A DNA stretch of 64,000 bases from Streptomyces sp. SID8374 (GTDB lineage Bacteria; Actinomycetota; Actinomycetes; Streptomycetales; Streptomycetaceae): the NCBI RefSeq assembly GCF_009865135.1, contig NZ_WWGH01000001.1:5208001-5272000 (forward strand), read 5' to 3'. Shown piece after piece: positions 27,530-34,733 of the stretch. The notes beneath the pieces are model-generated. The model was not told the DNA's origin. It saw nothing but the letters and a program-made list of their open reading frames with translations, and did not search any database. The first letter of the stretch is position 1. Each line of letters begins with the position of its first letter. The position numbers and the translations under genes were made by a program.

Positions 27530-29406
27530 AGCCGCCAAGGCCATCCCGACCGGCCAAGGGCGACGCCCGCCGCAACGGCGCCCTCACCCGGGTCACCCGC
27601 GACGCCCGCCCCTTCCTCCGCGCCCGCACCGGGGTCGTCCTGCGGCTGGCCAGCTGGTCCCTGCTGGAGTTCGTCCAGACCTTCCTGGGCGGATTCGGCG
27701 TCGCCAGGGCCCTGGACCACGGCTTCCTCGCCGGACGCCCGCTCACCGGCCTCCTCTGGCTGGCCGTCGCCGCCGCGGCCGTGCTCCCCGCGCAGCTCGC
27801 CACCCGGGGCGTCTTCGGACGCCTCGCGGACCTGGTGGAGCCGCTGCGCGACGGGCTGGTGCGGCGCGCGGTCTCCCGGGCGCTCTCCGGCGCCCTCGCG
27901 CACCCCGCCGACACCACCGCCCGCTCCCTCTCCCAGGTCACCCATCAGAGTGAGATCGCCCGCGACGGCTGGGCCGGACTCGTCCTGACGCTGCGGTCGT
28001 TCGTGTTCACCGTGGCCGGGGCCGTGGCGGGGCTGCTGGCCCTGGAACCGAGACTCCTGCTGATCGTGCTGCCCCCGCTGGTCCTGGGCGCCGCCCTCTT
28101 CCTGGCCACCCTGCTGCCGATGGCCGCCCGCCAGCGCGACTACCTCACCGCCGACGAGGCGTACGCCGCCCACGCGGGCCGGACGACCGCCGATCTGCGG
28201 GACATCGCCGCCGCCGGGGCCGCCGACCGCACGGTGGCGGAGTCCCGGGTCCTGGCCGAGGACCAGGTCCGCGCGGCCCGTTCACTGGCCCGCTGGTCCG
28301 GCGTACGGGTGGTGGCGCTGGCGGTCTGCGGCCGCTTCCCGCCCCTCCTGCTGCTCCTCGGCGCCCCTTGGCTGCTCCGCAACGGCCTCACCCCCGGCGC
28401 ACTGGTCGGCGCGCTCACGTACCTCACCCAGGCGCTGGCCCCGGCGGTCCAGGCGCTGATGACCATGCTCTCCACGGTCGGCGGCCGCCTGCTGGTGGTC
28501 CTGGACCGCTTCACGGACGCGCCGCCGCCCCCGGCCGAGGACAGCGACGGAGACCGACGGCCACCCGCCCCCGCCGAGGGCACCGCCGACGACCGGGCAC
28601 CGCTCCCGAAGGGACCCGCCCCCGTCGCCGAACTCCGGGCCGTCACCTTCGCGTACGGCCCTGCCGCGCATCCCGTCCTGGACCGGCTCTCGCTCACCGT
28701 CGACCCCGGTGAACACCTCGCCGTCGTCGGGCCGAGCGGCAGCGGCAAGTCGACGCTCGCCGCCGTCCTCGCCGGGGTGGAGACGCCCACCGGCGGCTCG
28801 GTGCGGTGGCACGGGCGGCCGGTGCGCGGGGCCGACGCCACCTCCGTACGGGTTCTGCTGCCCCAGCACGCGTACGTGTTCACCGGTTCGCTGCGGGACA
28901 ACCTCCGCTACCTCCGCCCCGACGCGAGCGACCGGTCCGTCGCCGCCATGATCGACGCGCTCGGCCTGGATCCCCTGATCTCCCGGCTCGGCTCCCTCGA
29001 CGCGCCCCTCGAACCGGACCGGCTCTCCCAGGGCGAACGCCAGCTCGTCGCCCTCGGCCGGGCCTATCTGGCGGCCCCGCCCCTCACCGTCCTCGACGAG
29101 GCGACCAGCCGCCTCGACCCGGCCGCCGAGACCCGCGCCGAGCTGGCCTTCGCCGCGCTGCCCGGCGCCCTGGTCGTCGTCGCCCACCGCCTCAGCTCGG
29201 CCCGGCGCGCCGACCGGATCCTCGTGATGGACGGCCCCCGCACCTGCTGCGGCACCTCCGCCGAACTGCTGCGCACCTCGGCCCTCTACCGGGACCTGGC
29301 CGGACTCTGGGAACCGGACGAGGAGCCCCGGCACACCAACGGCGAACCGGACAGCCGGCCCCGTGGGAACGGGCTCATATCCACCCCGCCTCCTTCGCTC
29401 TTCTGA
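27526..29406 (+). CDS. amfA: Lanthipeptide ABC exporter half-transporter AmfA (RamB homologue)
   Basis: 626 residues, starting at a GTG that overlaps the AmfB stop. The membrane domain spans ~30-330. The nucleotide-binding domain has Walker A GPSGSGKST (~400), a degenerate signature LSQGERQLVALGRAY (Gln in place of the first Gly of LSGG), and canonical Walker B LTVLDEATSRLD. With AmfB this gives an asymmetric heterodimer: one partner supplies the intact glutamate and the other the intact signature. The gene ends convergently with amfR, and their 3' ends overlap by 32 bases. Confidence 0.93.
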   Translation: MKPPRPSRPAKGDARRNGALTRVTRDARPFLRARTGVVLRLASWSLLEFVQTFLGGFGVARALDHGFLAGRPLTGLLWLAVAAAAVLPAQLATRGVFGRLADLVEPLRDGLVRRAVSRALSGALAHPADTTARSLSQVTHQSEIARDGWAGLVLTLRSFVFTVAGAVAGLLALEPRLLLIVLPPLVLGAALFLATLLPMAARQRDYLTADEAYAAHAGRTTADLRDIAAAGAADRTVAESRVLAEDQVRAARSLARWSGVRVVALAVCGRFPPLLLLLGAPWLLRNGLTPGALVGALTYLTQALAPAVQALMTMLSTVGGRLLVVLDRFTDAPPPPAEDSDGDRRPPAPAEGTADDRAPLPKGPAPVAELRAVTFAYGPAAHPVLDRLSLTVDPGEHLAVVGPSGSGKSTLAAVLAGVETPTGGSVRWHGRPVRGADATSVRVLLPQHAYVFTGSLRDNLRYLRPDASDRSVAAMIDALGLDPLISRLGSLDAPLEPDRLSQGERQLVALGRAYLAAPPLTVLDEATSRLDPAAETRAELAFAALPGALVVVAHRLSSARRADRILVMDGPRTCCGTSAELLRTSALYRDLAGLWEPDEEPRHTNGEPDSRPRGNGLISTPPPSLF

Positions 29407-29992
29407 TCGCGTCGACCCGATTGCGCGCCCCCGACTTCCGAATGGCGGCGGCGAGGTAATTGCGTACCGTCCCCGGGGTCAGATGCAGCCGCTGCGCGAT
29501 TCCCGAGACGGTTTCCCCGCCCTCGGCAAGGGACAGCACGCTCAATTCCCTGGGGGATAAGGGCATGTCGGCCACCTGTAACAGGCTGAAGGCAAGTGAC
29601 TCGTCGATATGCCGTCCGCCGTCGGCCAGTTTGTGCATGACCTCGGAGAGATCGTCCACCGGACGGTACTTGTCGATATAGCCGCGGGCCCCCGCCTCGT
29701 AGGCCCGGCGCAGCCCGCGCGGCCGGTCGCTGCGGGTGAGCACCGCCAGCGGACAGCACCTGCCGTGCGGTTCGGCCAGGGACCTCACCTCCTCCAGGAC
29801 GTCCAGTGCGTCCGGACAGTCGAGGTCGGTGAGGAGCACATCCGGCCCTGGGGCCGGCCCTGTGCCTGCGAGTGCCGAACGTATCGCGCCCCGGTCGGCT
29901 GTCCGTACGTCTATTCCCTGCCCCGAACCGAGCAGGGAGGCGAGCGAAGCGCGCCACAGGGGCACGGTGTGGACCAGCAGAACGGTTGTCAT
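29375..29992 (-). CDS. amfR: Orphan NarL/LuxR-family response regulator AmfR (RamR homologue)
   Basis: 205-residue activator of amfTSBA. The receiver domain (~1-120) has the phosphorylatable position Asp56 (LLTDLD) and Lys108 (YIDKYRP), but the acidic pair after strand 1 is replaced by His-Thr (LLVHTVP). The LuxR helix-turn-helix starts at LSPRELSVLSLAEGG and includes GTVRNYLAAAIRK. Leu145, at the domain junction, is encoded by TTA (29558-29560), the rare codon read by the bldA tRNA. No sensor kinase gene is nearby. In S. griseus, amfR belongs to the AdpA regulon of the A-factor cascade. Confidence 0.94.
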   Translation of the reverse strand: MTTVLLVHTVPLWRASLASLLGSGQGIDVRTADRGAIRSALAGTGPAPGPDVLLTDLDCPDALDVLEEVRSLAEPHGRCCPLAVLTRSDRPRGLRRAYEAGARGYIDKYRPVDDLSEVMHKLADGGRHIDESLAFSLLQVADMPLSPRELSVLSLAEGGETVSGIAQRLHLTPGTVRNYLAAAIRKSGARNRVDAIRRAKEAGWI

Positions 29993-30302
29993 CAAGCTGC
30001 CCTCGGCTTTTCTCTCCTGGCGCGCGCACTACAGGCGTATCGCAGAATGCGATGGCGTGTGCGCGTCGGGTGACGGGTCTCCAGTGGAGCGCATGAGCAT
30101 TCGGGTACGCCGACGAATTGGCGGATTCCCGTGCCTGATGGGCGCGGATGGGGGCGTTCGGATGTACATCGGGAGCGCACGGAGTGTCGGACTGGCCGGA
30201 ACCGGCTCTCCGGGGTTCGGCCATGGACGACGGCAAGGTGCGGTTTCCAGCCGGAATGCGGCCTGCTTTCGGCCAGGTTCGCCACCGCCCCGCCCCGGGG
30301 CC
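29993..30302 (-). promoter_or_regulatory. amfR upstream region with AdpA-consensus site
   Basis: This 310-bp region has no credible gene. TGGCCGGAAC at 30193-30202 matches the AdpA consensus TGGCSNGWWY at every position, ~200 bases from the amfR start. AdpA is known to activate amfR in S. griseus. A partial -10-like TACGCCT lies ~50 bases before amfR. No other regulatory element stands out. Confidence 0.55.
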
Positions 30303-31184
30303 TCAGTTCAGCAGCGCCCGCGCCGCCTGGGCCTTGCGGCGGACCGTCTCGGCCGTCGTCGGTTCGATGGTCTCCAGGACCTCCGCGTACTCCTCCATCT
30401 CCGCCGCCCCGCGCTGGAACTCCCCGCGCTGGACCAGGAGCTGGGCCCGCTCGTAGCGCAGCCGCGCCGGGTGCGAGGGCAGGAGCAGCGAGAGCTCCAC
30501 CGCCCAGAGGGCCACATCCGTGCGCTCGGGGCGGGCGGCCGCCCAGGCCCTGATGTTGTTCAGGATCCGCAGCACGATCTCCAGCGGCCGCGCGGGCGTC
30601 AGCATGGACGGCTCGAGCCGTGCCCCCGTCGCCGCGGTGACCAGGAGTTCCGCGTCGTCACCGGTCAGCGGCGCGCCCCCGGTGAACGGATCGACGAGCA
30701 CCGGCTGCGCCGGGTCCCCGAAGCCGACGACGAAGTGGCCGGGCAGCGCCACCCCGTAGACCGGGGCGCCGGCCCGCCGGGCGACCTCGATCCAGACCAC
30801 CGAGAGCAGGATCGGCAGCCCCCGGCGGCGCCGCAGCACCTGCTGGAGGAGCGAGGACTCCAGCCGCTGGTAGTCGCCGGAGGAGCCGCCGAACTCGAAC
30901 CGTTCGCCCAGCAGTTCCGCCAGCGCCGAGGCCCAGCCGGCGGCGGAGCGGGAGCCGTACGGCAACAGCCCGGCGAGCCGGTCCAGTTCGATCTGCGCCG
31001 CGTCGATCCCGTACGGGTCGGGAGAGGCATGGCCCGGATCGACCGGGCGCGGCTCCTCCGGACCGACCGGGCCCGCCTCCGCGCCCAGCAGCAGGCAGAG
31101 CAGCGCCAGATCCGGCCGCTCCGACCGGGCCTCCTCGGCGAACTGCCGCCGGCGGTCGGCCGTACCGGAATCCTGCGCGCTCAT
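30303..31184 (-). CDS. SirB1-type transglutaminase-like protein
   Basis: 293-residue soluble protein. The ATG at 31184 is chosen because upstream in-frame codons are Arg/Ser/Thr-rich and the protein-like sequence starts at MSAQDSG. The central region has GYQRLESS-type sequence, LPILLSVVWIEVARRAGAPVYGVALPGHFVVG and VDPFTGG, the pattern of SirB1/transglutaminase-like proteins. The C-terminal half is TPR-like (LRILNNIRAWA, YERAQLLVQRGEFQRGAAEMEEY). Its biochemical role is unknown. It lies downstream of, and in the same direction as, the GNAT gene at 31255. Confidence 0.85.
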   Translation of the reverse strand: MSAQDSGTADRRRQFAEEARSERPDLALLCLLLGAEAGPVGPEEPRPVDPGHASPDPYGIDAAQIELDRLAGLLPYGSRSAAGWASALAELLGERFEFGGSSGDYQRLESSLLQQVLRRRRGLPILLSVVWIEVARRAGAPVYGVALPGHFVVGFGDPAQPVLVDPFTGGAPLTGDDAELLVTAATGARLEPSMLTPARPLEIVLRILNNIRAWAAARPERTDVALWAVELSLLLPSHPARLRYERAQLLVQRGEFQRGAAEMEEYAEVLETIEPTTAETVRRKAQAARALLN

Positions 31185-31254
31185 ATGCGACCCATGCCCC
31201 TGCTCGTCCCTGCTGCTGGCTGCCCCCGCCCGGCCAGGGGCTCTGCGGTCCCCG

Positions 31255-32259
31255 CTACGCGGGCCGGAAGTGGTGGTAGCGGTGGTGCGCCGCGAAGCCC
31301 ATGCCGTCGTACAGCGCCCGCGCCCCTCCATTGTCCTCCTCGACCTGGAGCCAGGCGGCCGAGGCGCCCTCGTCCAGGGCGCGGCGGGCCAGGGCCGCCA
31401 TCACGGAGGTGGCCAGCCCGCGCCGCCGGTGTTCGGGGGCGACCTCGACGGCCATGAACCCCGCCCACCGCCCGTCCACGACACACCGGCCGATCGCGGC
31501 GGGAGCCTCCCCGCCGTCGCCCGCGCCCGGCACCGTGGCGAACCAGACCGAGGGCCCGCTGCCCAGCACCCGCAGCACATGCGGGCCGGGGGTGGAGAAC
31601 CGCTGGTAGCGCGCGAGCCACGGCTCGTCCGGCGCACGGCTCAGCCGGACCGCCGACACATCCGCGTCCAGGTCGCCGATGGGCGCCAGCGCGGCGATCC
31701 GCACCTCCGCGGTGACCTCCCGCCGCCACCCGTGCCGCTCCAGCTCCGTGCAGAGGGCCTCCTGTGTGCCCTCGGCCCCGGTCGCCGTCTGGATGTACGG
31801 GGGCAGGCCCCGCTCCTCGTACCAGCTTCCGACCCGCCCGAACGCCTCGCCGAGCGGCATCCCCGGATCGCCGAGCGGCAGGGCCGAGTTGGCGCGCCGG
31901 GTGAAACCCCCGGCCGCGCGCAGCCGCCACTCGCCCAAGGGCTCGCTCTCCACCGGCTGCCAGGCCCGCGCGGTGACGGCGGCCAGCTCCTGGAAGGAGG
32001 CCGCCGGGCCCCGCCGGCGGGCCGGGGCGGCCGGGACGACCTTGCCCGCGACCAGGGAGGATTCCGCGATGTGGACGGACTCCCCGCTCTTTCGTGTGAT
32101 CGCGACCACACCTTCGTCCCATGATGTGAGAACACCGACCGTATCGGTGAACTCCGCGCCCGCGCCGCCCCCCTCGGACCGCCGCCGGACGGAGACGCGT
32201 TTGCCCACGTCAGCCGGTGTGATGCGGACTTCCAGCCGTCCGCCCATGGTGAATTCCAC
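31255..32259 (-). CDS. GNAT acetyltransferase of the Rv0428c/cg3035 type
   Basis: 334 residues. The N-terminal ~65 form a small SH3-like beta domain (VGKRVSVRRRSE, VGVLTSWDEGVVAITRKSGE), and a GNAT domain occupies the C-terminal third. The acetyl-CoA loop is RRRGLATSVMAALARRAL, and the end is MGFAAHHRYHHFRPA. Residues ~100-200 look like a second, degenerate acetyltransferase half. The start is GTG at 32259 or ATG at 32247. It is divergent from the ferredoxin gene. Confidence 0.85.
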   Translation of the reverse strand: MEFTMGGRLEVRITPADVGKRVSVRRRSEGGGAGAEFTDTVGVLTSWDEGVVAITRKSGESVHIAESSLVAGKVVPAAPARRRGPAASFQELAAVTARAWQPVESEPLGEWRLRAAGGFTRRANSALPLGDPGMPLGEAFGRVGSWYEERGLPPYIQTATGAEGTQEALCTELERHGWRREVTAEVRIAALAPIGDLDADVSAVRLSRAPDEPWLARYQRFSTPGPHVLRVLGSGPSVWFATVPGAGDGGEAPAAIGRCVVDGRWAGFMAVEVAPEHRRRGLATSVMAALARRALDEGASAAWLQVEEDNGGARALYDGMGFAAHHRYHHFRPA

Positions 32260-32376
32260 AGCTCTGTCCGCCCCTCCTGTTCGGATCGTGCCCGAGAACG
32301 GAGATACTAGGGGCGGGCATCGACGACGCCGCGCTCCCGCGCGAGAGCCAACGCCCTACCGAGGAGGAACGACAGC

Positions 32377-32697
32377 GTGACCTACGTCATCGCGCAGCCT
32401 TGTGTCGACGTGAAGGACAAGGCCTGCATCGAAGAGTGCCCCGTCGACTGCATCTACGAGGGCCAGCGGTCCTTGTACATCCACCCGGACGAATGCGTCG
32501 ACTGCGGAGCCTGTGAGCCGGTCTGCCCGGTCGAGGCGATCTTCTACGAGGACGACACTCCGGAGGAGTGGAAGGACTACTACAAGGCGAACGTCGAGTT
32601 CTTCGACGACCTCGGCTCCCCGGGTGGTGCGTCCAAGCTCGGTCTCATCGAGCGCGACCACGCGTTCGTCGCCGGACTGCCGCCGCAGAACCAGTAA
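32377..32697 (+). CDS. fdxA: Seven-iron ferredoxin
   Basis: 106-residue electron carrier. CVDVKDKACIEECPVDC and CVDCGACEPVCP supply the ligands for one 3Fe-4S and one 4Fe-4S cluster. GTG start behind GAGGAGGAA. A TACTAG sequence near 32305 is a plausible -10 box. The following gene is dapC; the ferredoxin-dapC pair is conserved in actinobacteria (fdxC-dapC, Rv1177-Rv1178, in M. tuberculosis). Confidence 0.96.
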   Translation: MTYVIAQPCVDVKDKACIEECPVDCIYEGQRSLYIHPDECVDCGACEPVCPVEAIFYEDDTPEEWKDYYKANVEFFDDLGSPGGASKLGLIERDHAFVAGLPPQNQ

Positions 32698-32770
32698 CCA
32701 GCGGCACCACGTGCGCAGCCCGGTCCCGTACGGCTTGTCACCGTGCGGGACCGAGGCGTTTCCCCGTACG

Positions 32771-32828
32771 GCCGCCGACGGCCCGAGCACCCCGAGAAAG
32801 CCGCCGACGGCCCGAGCACCCCGAGAAA
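32771..32828 (+). repeat. Perfect 29-bp tandem duplication upstream of dapC
   Basis: Bases 32771-32799 and 32800-32828 are identical. They occupy the ferredoxin-dapC spacer and end 10 bases before the dapC start codon, so the duplication moved or replaced that gene's original leader. Confidence 0.92.
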
Positions 32829-32838
32829 GCAGAGTCCC

Positions 32839-33933
32839 GTGTCCGCAGTCTCCTCCCGCCTCCCGGTCTTCCCCTGGGACAGGCTCACGCCGTACAAGAC
32901 GACGGCCCAGGCCCACCCGGACGGCATCGTGGACCTCTCCGTCGGTACGCCGGTCGACCCGGTGCCCGAGGTGATCCGGCAGGCGCTCACCGCCGCCGCC
33001 GACAGCCCCGGCTATCCGACGGTGTGGGGGACCGAGGCCCTGCGCGACGCGCTCACCGGCTGGGTGGAGCGGCGCCTGGGCGCGACCGGCGTGACCCACG
33101 CCAACGTGCTGCCGGTCGTCGGCTCCAAGGAGCTGGTGGCCTGGCTGCCGACGCAGCTCGGGCTCGGCGCGGGCGACAAGGTCGCCTACCCGCGGCTCGC
33201 CTACCCGACGTACGAGGTCGGCGCCCGGCTCTGCGGCGCGGAGCCCGTCGTCTACGACGACCCGACCGAGCTGGACCCGGCCGGGCTGAAGCTGCTCTGG
33301 CTCAACTCGCCCTCCAACCCGACCGGGAAGGTGCTGGCCAAGGACGAGCTGGTCCGGATCGTCGCCTGGGCGCGCGAGCACGGCGTGCTGGTCTTCAGCG
33401 ACGAGTGCTACCTGGAGCTGGGCTGGGACGCCGAGCCGGTCTCCGTCCTCCACCCGGACGTCTGCGGCGGCCACTACGAGGGGATCGTCGCCGTCCACTC
33501 GCTCTCCAAGCGCTCCAACCTTGCGGGCTACCGGGCCGCCTTCATCGCGGGCGACGCGGCCGTCCTCGGCGAGCTGCTGCTGATCCGCAAGCACGGCGGG
33601 ATGATGACGCCCGCCCCCGTCCAGGCCGCCGCCGTCGCCGCCCTCGGCGACGACGTGCACGTGGCCGAGCAGCGCGCCCGGTACGCGGACCGCCGCCTGG
33701 CCCTGCGCGCCGCCCTGGAGGCGCACGGCTTCCGGATCGAGCACAGCGAGGCGAGCCTCTACCTCTGGGCGACCCGTGACGAGCCGTGCTGGGAGACCGT
33801 GGCGTACCTCGCGCGGCTGGGCATCCTGGTGGCGCCCGGCGACTTCTACGGCCCGGCGGGCGAGCGCTTCGTCCGGGTGGCGTTCACCGCGACCGACGAG
33901 CGGGTGGCGGCGGCGGTCAAGCGGCTGTCCTGA
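32839..33933 (+). CDS. dapC: N-succinyldiaminopimelate aminotransferase DapC
   Basis: 364-residue PLP enzyme of aminotransferase class I/II. It converts N-succinyl-2-amino-6-oxopimelate to succinyl-diaminopimelate in lysine and cell-wall synthesis. The cofactor lysine is in HSLSKRSNLAGYR; NSPSNPTGKV and FSDECYLELGW are the pyridine-binding motifs; FVRVAFTATDERV holds the carboxylate arginine. GTG at 32839, shortly after the duplicated 29-bp unit. dapE is encoded 2 kb downstream. Confidence 0.93.
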   Translation: MSAVSSRLPVFPWDRLTPYKTTAQAHPDGIVDLSVGTPVDPVPEVIRQALTAAADSPGYPTVWGTEALRDALTGWVERRLGATGVTHANVLPVVGSKELVAWLPTQLGLGAGDKVAYPRLAYPTYEVGARLCGAEPVVYDDPTELDPAGLKLLWLNSPSNPTGKVLAKDELVRIVAWAREHGVLVFSDECYLELGWDAEPVSVLHPDVCGGHYEGIVAVHSLSKRSNLAGYRAAFIAGDAAVLGELLLIRKHGGMMTPAPVQAAAVAALGDDVHVAEQRARYADRRLALRAALEAHGFRIEHSEASLYLWATRDEPCWETVAYLARLGILVAPGDFYGPAGERFVRVAFTATDERVAAAVKRLS

Positions 33934-33943
33934 TGTGAACGTA

Positions 33944-33983
33944 CGAGAGGGCCCGGGGAGTGCGCACTCCCCGGGCCCTCTCG
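33944..33983. terminator. Bidirectional terminator: 40-bp perfect palindrome
   Basis: Twenty bases on each side are exactly complementary with no unpaired centre (33944-33963 with 33964-33983). It starts 11 bases after the dapC stop and ends 24 bases before the stop of the convergent secreted-protein gene. Confidence 0.92.
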
Positions 33984-34006
33984 CCTGTATGGCGTACGGC
34001 GGTGGG

Positions 34007-34444
34007 TCAGCCGATCGGCAGGCCGCCCAGCGGCAGGGCACCGGTGGGCAGGCCGCCCGCGAGCGCGTCGGTCGGCAGGCCGCCACCGGCGGCACCGGCG
34101 ACGCCGCCGACGGCCTCGCCCGCGCTGCCCGCGGTCTGCCCGGCGGTGTCCTGGACGGCCGGGGCGGCCACCTTGGCGGTCTGGCCCACGGTCTTGCCCG
34201 CGGCGGGCAGGGCGGTGCCGACGAGGCGGCCGCCGGTGTCGCCGGCGGCCTGGGTGCCCTGCTGGGCGGCGCTGTCCACGGTGTTGCCGAGACCGGCACC
34301 GTCCAGCGCGGTCAGACCGCCGAGGTCCGGGGTCTGCGGGAGCTCTGCGGCGCTCGCGGCGCCGGCCGCACCGACCACGGGGGCCGCACCCGCGGCGATC
34401 AGCAGCGCGGTACGAGCGATCCGACGGGTCAGGGGGAGGGACAT
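34007..34444 (-). CDS. Small secreted Gly/Ala-rich repetitive protein
   Basis: 145 residues. The signal peptide (RRIARTALLIAAGAAPVVGAAGAASAA) is followed by a low-complexity mature part rich in Gly, Ala, Leu and Thr. It includes runs such as GGLPTDALAGGLPTGALPLGGLPIG in which GGLP(T/I) recurs. There are no cysteines or catalytic motifs. Similar small exported proteins are common in Streptomyces and lack a known function. The ATG follows GAAGGAG. Confidence 0.75.
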   Translation of the reverse strand: MSLPLTRRIARTALLIAAGAAPVVGAAGAASAAELPQTPDLGGLTALDGAGLGNTVDSAAQQGTQAAGDTGGRLVGTALPAAGKTVGQTAKVAAPAVQDTAGQTAGSAGEAVGGVAGAAGGGLPTDALAGGLPTGALPLGGLPIG

Positions 34445-34625
34445 GGTGCTCCTTCGACAGGATGGTCAGTGATTCGGATCCGGTGAGCCGGACGCACTGA
34501 CAACAGGGCCGAGGGGAGGGAAAGTTGCGGCGGGCAAAGGTAAAGAGTGAGCAATGCGTCCGATAATCCGCAGCGGAGGAACCCGGGCAAACGATCCATT
34601 CCGAAGCCGTTCGATGAACCGTCAC

Positions 34626-34646
34626 TTCCCTTGAGCGGCAAGGGAA
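34626..34646 (-). terminator. Small hairpin after the transglycosylase-like gene
   Basis: A 7-bp inverted repeat (34626-34632 with 34640-34646) encloses a 7-base loop, ~90 bases past the stop of the minus-strand gene upstream of it. The rest of 34445-34733 presumably holds the promoter of the small secreted protein; I see nothing else. Confidence 0.4.
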
Positions 34647-34733
34647 TCGGTACGGGGTGAACGGACTGCCGAAGAGGCGCCCCAGGAGGCCTCGGACGAC
34701 CGCCTCAAGGGTCCGTACGAGTGACGGACCGTA

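Noticed and set aside
25612..29406. A single 1264-codon frame suggesting a giant fused transporter
   Set aside because: The first ~640 codons are the wrong frame across amfB. The real amfA starts at the GTG overlapping the amfB stop.
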